A DNA stretch of 63,972 bases, taken from the NCBI GenBank assembly GCA_001769835.1, contig MEPR01000095.1, positions 18,471 to 82,442 on the forward strand, in the 5' to 3' direction. A program made the position numbers and the translations under genes. Below the pieces are notes generated by a model. The model saw nothing but the letters and a program-made list of their open reading frames with translations, was not told the DNA's origin and did not search any database. This document shows positions 17,641-26,364 of the stretch, one piece after another; position 1 is the first letter of the stretch; each line of letters begins with the position of its first letter. This DNA is from Bdellovibrionales bacterium GWB1_55_8 (GTDB lineage: Bacteria; Bdellovibrionota; UBA1018).

Positions 17641-18645
17641 ATGAATACCCGCCCCAAAAGTCAATTCGCCAAGGAACTTAAAGACAAAGATAATGTCTCC
17701 TCACCGTTTCTGATCAAGTTCAGTGCGGTTGCCGTCGGCAAAAACGGCAAGCCTTACATGAACCTGGTCCTGATGGACAAAACAGGGGAAATCGAAGCCA
17801 GGGTTTGGGAGAATGCGAACGAACACGTCGGGCAAGCTGTTCGCGATGCCTTCGTTCAGGTCGAAGGTCGCTGCCAGACTTACCAAGGCCGCCGCCAGGT
17901 GGTCGTGAACCGGCTTCAGGTGCTTCGGGAAGACGAAATCGAACCCAAGGATTACATCGCTGAGAGCCCTTTGAATCCGGACGAGCTCCACGCACAGCTC
18001 CTGGTTTACGTGGAGTCGATGAAAGATCCCTTTTACCGGGCATTAGCGGAGGCCGTTCTTCGCGATGACGCAGATCTCGTGCAGCGGATGAAGCGGGCTC
18101 CCGCCGCGAAAAGCCTTCATCACGCCTACCGCAGCGGCCTCATCGAACATGTCCTTTCAATCACCCAGATCCTGGATCATCTTGCCGGCCATTATGGGAA
18201 ACATCTGGACCGGGACCTTCTTCTGCTCGGTGGTTTTTTCCACGACATCGGGAAGCTCTTCGAACTTTCCTATGAGCGCGTGACAGACTACACGACGGAA
18301 GGAAAGCTGATCGGACATCTTGTGATCGGAGTCGAGATCGTCGACCGCAAGATCCGCGAACTCGAGGCGCAGTCCGGCCGCTTGCCCGGGAGCTTCCCGG
18401 AAGAGAAGAAACTACTCATCAAGCACGTCATTCTGGCGCATCACGGACTTCTCGAGTTCGGCTCACCCAAGCGGCCTAAATGCCTCGAAGCGCTTATCGT
18501 CCACATGATTGACGACCTGGACTCCAAGGTGAACGCCATCCAGGCGTTCATCGAACAGGACGCCACTCCTGGCGCCTGGACCGCACTCAACCGTCAATAC
18601 GAGCGGTTCTTCTTCAAGCCTGAATGGGCTCGAGAGGAATACTGA
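17641..18645 (+). CDS. 3'-5' exoribonuclease of the YhaM type (OB fold plus HD domain)
   Basis: 334 residues. Residues 20-105 form an OB-fold nucleic-acid-binding domain, followed by an HD phosphohydrolase domain with HH at 160-161, His-Asp at 201-202 (FFHDIGK) and a further conserved His pair in ILAHHGL. This order and length match YhaM/CBF1, which degrades RNA and single-stranded DNA in Gram-positive bacteria; homologues occur in deltaproteobacteria. The 3' end overlaps the convergent tatD end by 32 bp. Confidence 0.86.
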   Translation: MNTRPKSQFAKELKDKDNVSSPFLIKFSAVAVGKNGKPYMNLVLMDKTGEIEARVWENANEHVGQAVRDAFVQVEGRCQTYQGRRQVVVNRLQVLREDEIEPKDYIAESPLNPDELHAQLLVYVESMKDPFYRALAEAVLRDDADLVQRMKRAPAAKSLHHAYRSGLIEHVLSITQILDHLAGHYGKHLDRDLLLLGGFFHDIGKLFELSYERVTDYTTEGKLIGHLVIGVEIVDRKIRELEAQSGRLPGSFPEEKKLLIKHVILAHHGLLEFGSPKRPKCLEALIVHMIDDLDSKVNAIQAFIEQDATPGAWTALNRQYERFFFKPEWAREEY

Positions 18646-19423
18646 AAAACCGGCGCGCATTATCAGTCGTCGCTTGAGCAAGCTCCGCGAACGGCATACC
18701 CCTGACTTCCGCAAGTCGGCGCGCGGTCTCGACCACCATGCTCGGCTCGCACCGTTTCCCGCGAAACGGGACAGGCGCGAGATAAGGCGCATCAGTCTCG
18801 ACGAGCAGTCTCTCAAGAGGGAAACGCCGTGCGGCCTCGCGAATCGACTCTGAATTTTTGAACGTGATCAGGCCCGAAAAGGAAATATAAAACCCGAGAT
18901 CAAGACAAGCCTCGCCGAATGCGAGCGTTCCGGTAAAGCAATGGATCACGCCGGGGATTCTTCCAGCAGGCACGGCCCGTACGTAATCGCGCAGGATCTC
19001 AAGAAGGTCCTCTTCCGCTTCCCGGCTATGGATGATCACCGGCAGACCGGCTTCTGCCGCGAACGCAAGCTGCTCGCGCAGCCTGTCTTTCTGAGTCTCT
19101 CGGGGTGAATGGTCATAATGATAGTCCAACCCCACCTCGCCGATTCCGCGACATTTTGGGTGTTTGACGGCGGTTCGCAGGATGTCCCAGTCGGACGCCG
19201 TCAGCGTCGAAGCCTCATGCGGGTGCACGCCAATCGTGTGATAGATTTCCGGAAACCGATCCGAGAGCGTCTGAACCTGCTTGATCGACGGGATATCCAC
19301 GCCAATCGTCACCAGCGTTTTCACGCCAAACAGGGCCGCCTCCCGAACCAGATCTTCCGCCGTTTTTGGTGCGTAATCGTAATTCAGATGGCAGTGACTA
19401 TCGATCAGTACCGGAATTGCCAT
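18614..19423 (-). CDS. tatD: TatD-family metal-dependent hydrolase
   Basis: 269 residues from ATG 19423, where the family begins (LIDSHCHLNYD). Metal ligands are visible in DSHCH, GEVGLDYHY, VIIHSRE, IHCFTG and VETDAPYLAP. TatD proteins are DNases or deacylases acting in DNA repair or quality control. The gene starts 1 nt after the stop of the VKOR-DsbA gene and is probably in its operon. Its end overlaps the YhaM-like gene convergently. Confidence 0.94.
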   Translation of the reverse strand: MAIPVLIDSHCHLNYDYAPKTAEDLVREAALFGVKTLVTIGVDIPSIKQVQTLSDRFPEIYHTIGVHPHEASTLTASDWDILRTAVKHPKCRGIGEVGLDYHYDHSPRETQKDRLREQLAFAAEAGLPVIIHSREAEEDLLEILRDYVRAVPAGRIPGVIHCFTGTLAFGEACLDLGFYISFSGLITFKNSESIREAARRFPLERLLVETDAPYLAPVPFRGKRCEPSMVVETARRLAEVRGMPFAELAQATTDNARRFFSIPLEPIQA

Positions 19424-19424
19424 G

Positions 19425-20603
19425 CTACTGGGCGCGCAGAAGGTGCTCGACGATTTCCGACCAGGCCGCGAGCGGGTAAGCCCCTTCCACTCTTCTTCCA
19501 TTGATGAAAAAAGTCGGCGTCGAACGAACACTCAATCGGATTCCCTCCTCGGTATCCACCGTGACCGATTGGCTTGCTTCGTCAGACACTATGCATTGGT
19601 TCAATTCCTGTTCGGAGGCTCCGGCGTCCTTGGCGAAACCGACCAGACGGCCTGGCGCGAGCATTTCCTGACGCTCGAAAAGCTCCTCGTACACGGGAGC
19701 GAACTTGCCCTGTTTATGCGCGCAGTAGGCGACTTTCGCCGCTTCACAGGCGGCAGCATGCGATCCGTTCTGCACTGCTGAGTTACAAGCCGGGTGCAGC
19801 GGGAAATTCCGGAACACCACCCGAACCTTGCCAGGATAGCGATTGATCAGTGCATTCAAGGTCAGAGCACCCACCTTGCAAAACGGGCACTGAAAGTCAC
19901 TGAACTCAACGATCGTGATCGGGGCATCGACCGGCCCAATCGAGGGGAACTCCGGCCCACTTTGTACGGGAAGAGGCGAAGCGGTGATTACCTGATTGAT
20001 AAGGATCTTCATTGTGCCAGAATCCAGGGTTCGCGCTTCAAGGCCCTTCAGACCGACGACAGTGATGGCCAGGAAGACAGCGGCCGTCATACCCAGAGTG
20101 CGCCATTTTCCGAAATCAGGTTTCTGGGTCGCGAACACCTCCGCTTTGAAAGTGAACACAGTGACAAAGGCGAGCAGGCTGGCTGCGTCCACGAAGAGGC
20201 AAAGCAGGCAGAATGTCTTGATCACCAGAACCATTACCGCAAGATAAAAAGCCGACGCGAGCAGGGCTACCGCGCTCACGGCAAAAGCGATCCGAAGCGC
20301 ATCGCGTCTCCAGGCGGAGCTACGCGCGGCCAAAGATACAACGAAAAGCACCACGAACCAGCCCGCCGCAAATGATGAAAGCGGCCAACCGGGAATGAGA
20401 TCCGCGAACGAACTGAGCGCGACCGCATCGCAGTTCATGGAAGAGCTGATGTTGCAGTAAGACCGAAAGCCCTCGGTTCCTGCACGCAGTCCGTAATAAT
20501 GTTTGCTCTGAAAAATACTGACGAGTGCGCCGCCGAACGCGAATATCGACAGCAGGTTCAGGCGCAAGGTACTGTATCGCGACGTCTGGTTGGTTTGAGC
20601 CAT
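19425..20603 (-). CDS. VKOR-DsbA fusion, disulfide-bond forming enzyme
   Basis: 392 residues from ATG 20603. Residues 15-155 form a four-helix vitamin K epoxide reductase domain with loop cysteines 50 and 58 and active-site CLLC at 132-135. After a linker helix the C-terminal 170 residues form a periplasmic DsbA/thioredoxin-like domain with CPFC at 239-242 and the cis-Pro loop STPTFF. VKOR passes electrons from the Dsb domain to quinone, so one polypeptide replaces DsbA plus DsbB. It starts 7 nt after the CcdA-like gene stop. Other Cys in the Dsb domain (HPACNS, AAACEAAKVAYC) may form structural bonds. Confidence 0.93.
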   Translation of the reverse strand: MAQTNQTSRYSTLRLNLLSIFAFGGALVSIFQSKHYYGLRAGTEGFRSYCNISSSMNCDAVALSSFADLIPGWPLSSFAAGWFVVLFVVSLAARSSAWRRDALRIAFAVSAVALLASAFYLAVMVLVIKTFCLLCLFVDAASLLAFVTVFTFKAEVFATQKPDFGKWRTLGMTAAVFLAITVVGLKGLEARTLDSGTMKILINQVITASPLPVQSGPEFPSIGPVDAPITIVEFSDFQCPFCKVGALTLNALINRYPGKVRVVFRNFPLHPACNSAVQNGSHAAACEAAKVAYCAHKQGKFAPVYEELFERQEMLAPGRLVGFAKDAGASEQELNQCIVSDEASQSVTVDTEEGIRLSVRSTPTFFINGRRVEGAYPLAAWSEIVEHLLRAQ

Positions 20604-20610
20604 TGTTGAT

Positions 20611-21390
20611 TTATCCCCCAAGTTGTCCTGCGCGGAACAGCAGGTATTCCGCAAAAATTAACAGCAGCATGCCACTGCCGATTTTCACTTTATTCATCCA
20701 TGCGCCTGATCTCGGCAAAATCCAGAGCGATCCGGCGAAGACCGCCACTACCAGAAGCAAAGTGCCAAGTCCGAGAGAAAATGCCAGCATCAGTGCGAAC
20801 CCAAGGCCGACCGATTGCGTGTTCGCAATGTACGCAAGAACGGAAGCCAGAACGGGGGTGGTACACGGAGCGGCTATGAATCCCGACGACGCTCCGAGCG
20901 CGAAGACCGACATCCAGCTGAATTCTCCGGGAGCAGAGCGTGGCAACCTTGATGCTGAACCAGGACGAATGCGCGCCCACCAAACGGCCGGGTCAAACGA
21001 CAACACGTCCATCATCGCGAGCGCCGCAACGGTCAGCACAGCGGAAAGGCCGACGTACCAACCTGAGGTATTGGTGAAAGAACCAAAAACTTTCCCGGTC
21101 AAACCCGCAAGTACTCCGAGAAACGAATAAACGACCGCCATGCCGGCGATGTAAACCAAGCCGCGCGTCCAGAGGGCCTGCCAACCGGGTCGGGCCCCCC
21201 CCGCGGAGCGGTCCTGTCCCATTCCGCCCATGGCGCTGATGGTGATGGGAATCATCGGATAGACACAGGGAGTGAGGCTCGACAGAACTCCGCCCAGATA
21301 AGCCAGCCCGATCGCTCCTGCGATCTGCCAGACACCCATTCCACCATCGCTCAGGAGTGCGCCGCTTAGAAATGCGTTAATTGAATCCAT
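20611..21390 (-). CDS. CcdA/DsbD-type transmembrane thiol reductant carrier
   Basis: 259 residues from ATG 21390, chosen for its GGGGAAG ribosome site. About six to eight membrane helices are present. The redox cysteines are Cys42 in SLTPCVYPMIPI and Cys176 in IAAPCTTPV, the DsbD beta-domain motifs. It has no periplasmic domains, so it resembles CcdA or ScsB-like carriers that move electrons from thioredoxin outward. In an organism with many c-type cytochromes, keeping CxxCH cysteines reduced for haem attachment is its likely job. It lies directly upstream of the oxidising VKOR-DsbA gene. Confidence 0.9.
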   Translation of the reverse strand: MDSINAFLSGALLSDGGMGVWQIAGAIGLAYLGGVLSSLTPCVYPMIPITISAMGGMGQDRSAGGARPGWQALWTRGLVYIAGMAVVYSFLGVLAGLTGKVFGSFTNTSGWYVGLSAVLTVAALAMMDVLSFDPAVWWARIRPGSASRLPRSAPGEFSWMSVFALGASSGFIAAPCTTPVLASVLAYIANTQSVGLGFALMLAFSLGLGTLLLVVAVFAGSLWILPRSGAWMNKVKIGSGMLLLIFAEYLLFRAGQLGG

Positions 21391-21464
21391 GCTTCCCCAT
21401 TCTAGCTTCTGAGGTAACATGAGACCACAGGGTTTGCTAGTACCGCACAGACCAGACTATTTTT

Positions 21465-22979
21465 ATGATCCGATCGTTTTTTCCCTTCAAAAGACCTGTC
21501 GCACTCGTACTTGTGGGGGCCACCCTGATGCTCGGGTGCACCCGCCAGCCTTCCCGTGAAGAGCAGTCCGCCTTGAAAGTACAACTATCCACCGAACCGG
21601 TATCACTGGATCCCGCCCTGGCTGAAGATGGAGTCTCTCTCCGCATTCTGGCGAACACAATGGAAGGGCTCGTGGGCTACGACTCAGCCGGACAGCTCCG
21701 GCTCCGGCTCGCGGAATCACACCGGGTCTCCAACGATCGTAAGCGCCACGAGTTCAAGCTTCAACGGAACGCATGCTGGTCTGATGGCATTCAGGTGACG
21801 GCGGCCCAGTTCGTTCGCGGCTTTCAGCGTTCGCTCGGGCCGGACTCAAAATCAAAACTTGCGCCACTGCTTTCCGGCCTAAGGGTTCACGAAAACGATG
21901 GCATTCTGGTCATTGAACTTGAAAAGCCGGCCCCGCATCTGCTTCACGCACTGACGCTGCCTGTTGCGTTTCCCATTCGCGACGACATTCTTTCGGCCAA
22001 CGGTGGGAAATGGCCTCTGACCGCGCCCGGAACCGGGCCGTACGCGATCAGAAACCACCTGCCGGATCGCAAAATTCAGCTCGAACGAAATCCTCACTAC
22101 TATCTCGATGCCTCGGGACCCGCGCAGGTGGACCTCGTCATCGTGGGTGACGAAACCACCGCCGCAAATCTGTTTGATCAAGGCAAACTGGATATTCTGA
22201 CGAAGCTTCCGCCGGCGGATTTCGCGAGACTCAAGAAGTCAGGCCGGGTCCGAACAGACCCGTTTTTCGCCACCTATTTCCTCTCCTTCAACACCCGCCA
22301 GGCTCCTTTCAACGACCCCGCTCTTCGTCGGGCCGTATCAGGCGCCATCAACCGCGAAGAGGTTGTGGCGATCCTCGATTCCGGCGAGCTGCCGGCTTCG
22401 GGCTGGCTTCCGCCGGGCATTGAGGGCGCGACTCCTTATCGCCGCGACCGGCTGGGTCAGGGCCTGTTTCGAAAATATGCGGGAAAATCCGTGATCGCCG
22501 GATTTGACGGCAACACACGTAATTTTCTGATCATGCAGAAGGTCCAGCAAGACGTGCAACAGAAGCTCGGGCTCCGCGTTCAGCTGAGAAACACCGACTG
22601 GAAATCGCATATTCAATCCCTGCAGACTGATACGCCGGCCATTTATCGCTTCGGCTGGCAGGCGCCTTTCAACGATCCGATCTCGCACCTCCGGGCCTTC
22701 ACGAGCAGGGACCCGAACAACTACAGCGGTTGGAAAAATGCAAAATATGATCGACTCATTTCGGAGATCGAAACAATGGAGTCGGGCCCGGACCGGGTGG
22801 CAAAGATCGCCCGAGCTGAAGAACTCCTCGTGAAAACCGAAGCGGCGGCGGTTCCGCTCTACCACTACGTTCAGAATCATGGAGTTTCAAAACGCGTCTC
22901 CGGCTTTCGGGCGAATCCTTTCGGAATGATTTTTTTCCGCGAGCTTCAGTTGGACCGTGGGCCAAAATCGAAAAAATGA
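21465..22979 (+). CDS. OppA-like solute-binding lipoprotein (family 5)
   Basis: 504 residues. The signal peptide ends in a lipobox with Cys25 (LMLGC), so it is a lipoprotein. The fold is that of peptide/nickel-binding SBP family 5: STEPVSLDPA at the N-terminus, the LRRAVSGAINRE helix and a YSGWKNAKYD segment. No permease or ATPase genes accompany it; instead it overlaps dinB by 4 bp (ATGA). It may serve a transporter encoded elsewhere or have a role in cell-wall peptide capture. Confidence 0.9.
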   Translation: MIRSFFPFKRPVALVLVGATLMLGCTRQPSREEQSALKVQLSTEPVSLDPALAEDGVSLRILANTMEGLVGYDSAGQLRLRLAESHRVSNDRKRHEFKLQRNACWSDGIQVTAAQFVRGFQRSLGPDSKSKLAPLLSGLRVHENDGILVIELEKPAPHLLHALTLPVAFPIRDDILSANGGKWPLTAPGTGPYAIRNHLPDRKIQLERNPHYYLDASGPAQVDLVIVGDETTAANLFDQGKLDILTKLPPADFARLKKSGRVRTDPFFATYFLSFNTRQAPFNDPALRRAVSGAINREEVVAILDSGELPASGWLPPGIEGATPYRRDRLGQGLFRKYAGKSVIAGFDGNTRNFLIMQKVQQDVQQKLGLRVQLRNTDWKSHIQSLQTDTPAIYRFGWQAPFNDPISHLRAFTSRDPNNYSGWKNAKYDRLISEIETMESGPDRVAKIARAEELLVKTEAAAVPLYHYVQNHGVSKRVSGFRANPFGMIFFRELQLDRGPKSKK

Positions 22980-24070
22980 GCGGCCGAAACCGTAAAATCA
23001 TTCACGTCGACATGGATGCTTTTTTCACTTCGGTCGAGCAGCGTGATCACCCCCATCTGCGCGGCCGACCCGTCGTAGTGGGCGGAAGCCCGAAAAGTCG
23101 CGGGGTCGTAGCCGCCGCCTCCTACGAAGCCAGGCGCTTTGGTATTCGTTCGGCTATGGCCAGCTCGCAGGCTGCCCGCCTTTGTCCCGGCGCCATTTTC
23201 GTCACGCCTAATTTCGACCGATACGTGGAGGTCAGTCATCAAATCCGTGAGATCTTCGCGACCGTCACCTCGCTGGTCGAGCCGCTCTCACTGGACGAAG
23301 CCTACCTCGATGTCACCGAGAACTTCCTGTCCGAGCCCCTGGCACGAAATATCGCTCGTTATCTCAAGCAACGTATTCGTGAAGAGACCGGTCTGACCGC
23401 GTCCGCCGGTGTCGGGCCCAACAAGTTCATCGCCAAAGTAGCGAGCGATTTTCGGAAGCCCGATGGACTTGTCGTGATTCCGCCGGAAAAGGTCCTCGAT
23501 TTCGTCGAAAAGTTGCCCGTCGAGAAACTCTGGGGGGTCGGTCCCGCTACGACCGCAAGGCTTCACGAACTCGGCTTGAGAAAGGCCGGAGACATTCGAA
23601 ACTTCGGTCAGGAGGCTTTGGTACGAACCCTTGGAAGCTCGGGCGAGTTCCTGTACGGGCTTTCCATCGGGGAAGATTCGAGGGAAGTCGACCCGAGTTC
23701 AGATCCGAAGAGCTGTGGAAGCGAGACCACCTTCGAGACCGATATTCTCTCCATCAGCGAGCTCACGGAAACGATTCGATCTCTCTCCGAGCATGTGGCA
23801 GCTGAGCTTGGAAAAATCGGGAGGCCCGCCAAATCGGTCACGTTGAAGGTCCGCTACGATGACTTCACCACCATCACGCGGTCACAGACGCTGAAGCGCC
23901 ACACGGACCAGGAAGAAACGATCGCTCGCACTGCGAGCGAACTCCTGCTTCGCAAGACTGAGGCCGGGCAAAGGCCCATTCGTCTCCTCGGTGTGGCCGC
24001 GAGCGGGCTTCTGAGTCCCGACGAGCCAATTCAACTCTGGTTTGAAATTTCCCCTTTTTCAGATGACTGA
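22976..24070 (+). CDS. dinB: DNA polymerase IV (Y family)
   Basis: 364 residues. Catalytic carboxylates are in HVDMDAFFTSVE near the N-terminus and SLDEAYLDV near residue 105. The helix-hairpin-helix region (LWGVGPATTARLHELG) and little-finger domain are complete. There is no obvious C-terminal beta-clamp motif. DinB performs translesion synthesis and is often SOS-induced, but here it overlaps the upstream lipoprotein gene and I see no LexA box of the common types, so it probably follows that gene's promoter. Confidence 0.96.
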   Translation: MSGRNRKIIHVDMDAFFTSVEQRDHPHLRGRPVVVGGSPKSRGVVAAASYEARRFGIRSAMASSQAARLCPGAIFVTPNFDRYVEVSHQIREIFATVTSLVEPLSLDEAYLDVTENFLSEPLARNIARYLKQRIREETGLTASAGVGPNKFIAKVASDFRKPDGLVVIPPEKVLDFVEKLPVEKLWGVGPATTARLHELGLRKAGDIRNFGQEALVRTLGSSGEFLYGLSIGEDSREVDPSSDPKSCGSETTFETDILSISELTETIRSLSEHVAAELGKIGRPAKSVTLKVRYDDFTTITRSQTLKRHTDQEETIARTASELLLRKTEAGQRPIRLLGVAASGLLSPDEPIQLWFEISPFSDD

Positions 24071-24156
24071 CCAGCAAGTACCCACCCTCCCGGACGAATC
24101 CATCTTCTTGTAATCAGGACCTTTTTAGCCCTAGATGGGTAAGTGTAATTTTCGTG

Positions 24157-24185
24157 TTGCATTACGGTTAGTTACAGCATATTAA
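24157..24185 (+). promoter_or_regulatory. Possible sigma-70 promoter for corA
   Basis: TTGCAT (24157-24162) and TATTAA (24180-24185) are separated by 17 bp, in AT-rich DNA 200 bp before corA. The remaining leader to 24388 contains two hairpins. Predicted by pattern only. Confidence 0.4.
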
Positions 24186-24268
24186 CCTAAATACGACGTT
24201 CGATATCGCACATAGGAATCGAGCTTCAATTGACAATCAGGACTCAGTTTTCCCCTCCCCAGAGTTGC

Positions 24269-24348
24269 CCGCCTGTCGAAAGCAGGCGGCACACCCATCT
24301 GGAAGCGGCGGCTCTTCTCTCCCCTCCATCCAAAGCCGCCGCTTCCAG
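24269..24348 (+). promoter_or_regulatory. Two adjacent hairpins in the corA leader
   Basis: The 317-bp gap between dinB and corA holds no gene. It contains a 7-bp stem (CCGCCTG 24269-24275 with CAGGCGG 24283-24289) and, 9 nt later, a perfect 15-bp stem (24299-24313 with 24334-24348) around a 20-nt loop rich in C and T. Neither is followed by a T run, so they are not ordinary terminators. A structured leader before a magnesium channel gene could be regulatory, or the long stem could be a dispersed repeat. Confidence 0.45.
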
Positions 24349-24387
24349 TTCCTCCCAAACCCAGCGAGCGTGCTATCCTCGTCCTCA

Positions 24388-25302
24388 ATGATCACCGAAT
24401 ACCCGAAGCGACCCGATCTCCCGTTTCGCTGGATTGACGTGGTTCTTCCTACGCGCGAAGAACTACAGAAGATCGCAGCCGAACACGGCCTTCACTCGCG
24501 CATGATCGAGGATTGTCTGGATCCCGAGCACCTGCCAAAGTACGAAGCTCTGAATGAAAAGGGCTTTCTGATTACGCGCGCCTTCGATCGACATGCACCG
24601 CCCAATGCCGACACCGCTCAAGCCTTGACCCGGAAAGTCGCGATCATTTTTGGTCCGGATATTTTCATCACCATTCACCGCGCCCCACAGGAGTGGCTTG
24701 AGGACGTCAGATCGCGCTGGGAATCGCGCGCGGCGGCGAATCACCAAACATCCTCTGACCTGCTGGCCGATTGCCTGAATGCCGCCCTGAGCAGCTTCGA
24801 AGAACCCCTGGAGCAGCTTGAAAACTCGATCGACACTTTCGAGCAAACACTCTTTGCAAACCGGGACGTCATCGCGCAACTCAAAGCGATTCATAGCGTG
24901 AAACGTCGCGCTTCGGCATTCAAGAGGATCCTCTGGCACACGACCAATACGATTCAACGTCTGCAACCACAGGAGCGGGTCGAAGCCCCCCTGTTTCAGG
25001 ACTTGAAGGAGAACGCCGAAGCCTACTTCGTCTATGCCGACGAGCTTCTCGAGGAGCTGCATGCTCTCCTGAACACCCAGCTTTCCATGGCCTCGCACCG
25101 AACCAACGAAATAGTCCGGGTGTTGACCGTGTTTTCAGTATTTTTCCTGCCACTCACGTTCATTGTCGGCATCTACGGAATGAATTTCCGACACATGCCT
25201 GAACTCGCCTGGACATGGGGATACCCGCTGATCATCGGGATCATGGCCCTGATCAGCTTTTTAATATTCCTTTGGTTCAGGAAAAAAGGTTTTTTGCGAT
25301 AA
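24388..25302 (+). CDS. corA: CorA-type magnesium/cobalt channel
   Basis: 304 residues from ATG 24388; upstream in-frame sequence is not protein-like and contains the leader hairpins. A long cytoplasmic alpha/beta and coiled-coil region is followed by two C-terminal membrane helices with the defining YGMN motif between them and a basic tail. CorA pentamers admit Mg2+ down the membrane potential. No clear ribosome binding site is visible. Confidence 0.92.
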   Translation: MITEYPKRPDLPFRWIDVVLPTREELQKIAAEHGLHSRMIEDCLDPEHLPKYEALNEKGFLITRAFDRHAPPNADTAQALTRKVAIIFGPDIFITIHRAPQEWLEDVRSRWESRAAANHQTSSDLLADCLNAALSSFEEPLEQLENSIDTFEQTLFANRDVIAQLKAIHSVKRRASAFKRILWHTTNTIQRLQPQERVEAPLFQDLKENAEAYFVYADELLEELHALLNTQLSMASHRTNEIVRVLTVFSVFFLPLTFIVGIYGMNFRHMPELAWTWGYPLIIGIMALISFLIFLWFRKKGFLR

Positions 25303-25315
25303 CCGTATCGAAGCG

Positions 25316-25744
25316 TTAGCGGCAGTTGAAAAACTGGTAATCGGCTACACGTCTTCCGAGATGAAACACATCCACGGATACACGGTCGGCGCCATGTTCC
25401 TCGATCTGAAGCTCCAGATATGCGCGCTCGACCTCAAGCTCAGCGAAAAACCTGCCCCAACCTTGCGTTACAACGGATGTCCGCGCGGGAATTTTTCCGC
25501 CCAGCTGACTTTCCAGCGACTCAAGCGCACGTCCCGAAAAATCCGCCTGGAAGAAAACCCGGTGACCACTTCCGGGCGCCCACGATTCTCCTCGCATCAG
25601 CCTGTACCCGTCCTGACATTCCTTCGCGACGCTCCAGTTCACATAGGTGGCGAACGCGGGCAGGGGCGCCAGGGCCACAAAGGCAATAAGAGGAAGCAGG
25701 CTTTTAAGAATTCTTCCAACTATCTGTCCAGACAGGTTTTTCAT
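25316..25744 (-). CDS. Small exported protein of unknown function
   Basis: 142 residues. A signal peptide ends around residue 32 (LPAFA-TY) and an AAGGAG site precedes the ATG. The mature part of about 110 residues is predicted mostly beta, with two Cys (AKECQDG and the penultimate position, FFNCR) that could form a disulfide. I recognise no family. It is monocistronic, convergent with corA at a distance of 13 nt. Confidence 0.7.
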   Translation of the reverse strand: MKNLSGQIVGRILKSLLPLIAFVALAPLPAFATYVNWSVAKECQDGYRLMRGESWAPGSGHRVFFQADFSGRALESLESQLGGKIPARTSVVTQGWGRFFAELEVERAYLELQIEEHGADRVSVDVFHLGRRVADYQFFNCR

Positions 25745-25846
25745 TCCGTACTCCTTAGTGACTCGCTGCTATCTATGGCAATGAGCCCACGAAGTCCACA
25801 GAACTATTCAATTAAGAATATCAAACAGTTAGCTCGACGAACACAG

Positions 25847-26350
25847 CTAATCTCGAAGATCCGATCCGACGCCGATCTGCCGGATCGCCTCATAAACCGC
25901 GATGCTCACCGTGTTGGATAAGTTCAGGGAACGAACGCGCGCGTCGTACATGGGAATTCGGACCGTGTCCGTGGGATAAGACGCAATCAGCGACTCGGGA
26001 AGTCCGAACGTCTCTCGTCCGAAAATCAGATAGGAACCGGGCTCAATTTTATGCTCGTACAAGGTGTGTCCGGCTTTTTTTGAAAACAGAATCTTCGGAG
26101 CATTCGGTGGCAGGGTTTTCAGGAAGGCTTCCAGATTCGCGTGCCTGATCACCCGAAGATGCTCCCAGTAGTCCAGGCCGGCACGCTTCAACCGCGCATC
26201 GGTGATCTCGAAACCAAGGGGCTCGACGAGATGAAGTGTGGAACCCGTGGCAAGGCACAGACGTCCGATCGTTCCCGTGTTCTGAGGGATCTCCGGCTCA
26301 ACCAGGACAACATTGAGCCCGAAACGCTCTTCCGGTTTGATCAATTTCAT
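25847..26350 (-). CDS. trmL: tRNA (cytidine/uridine-2'-O-)-methyltransferase TrmL
   Basis: 167 residues, the usual length for this minimal SPOUT enzyme. Motif 1 (EPEIPQNTGTIGRLCLATG), the GRETFGLPE loop and the RSLNLSNTVSIAVYEA knot motif are all present. TrmL methylates the 2'-OH of the wobble base of certain leucine tRNAs with SAM. It starts 14 nt after asnS, so the two translation-related genes are likely co-transcribed. Confidence 0.93.
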   Translation of the reverse strand: MKLIKPEERFGLNVVLVEPEIPQNTGTIGRLCLATGSTLHLVEPLGFEITDARLKRAGLDYWEHLRVIRHANLEAFLKTLPPNAPKILFSKKAGHTLYEHKIEPGSYLIFGRETFGLPESLIASYPTDTVRIPMYDARVRSLNLSNTVSIAVYEAIRQIGVGSDLRD

Positions 26351-26364
26351 TCAGAGCCGCCCGA

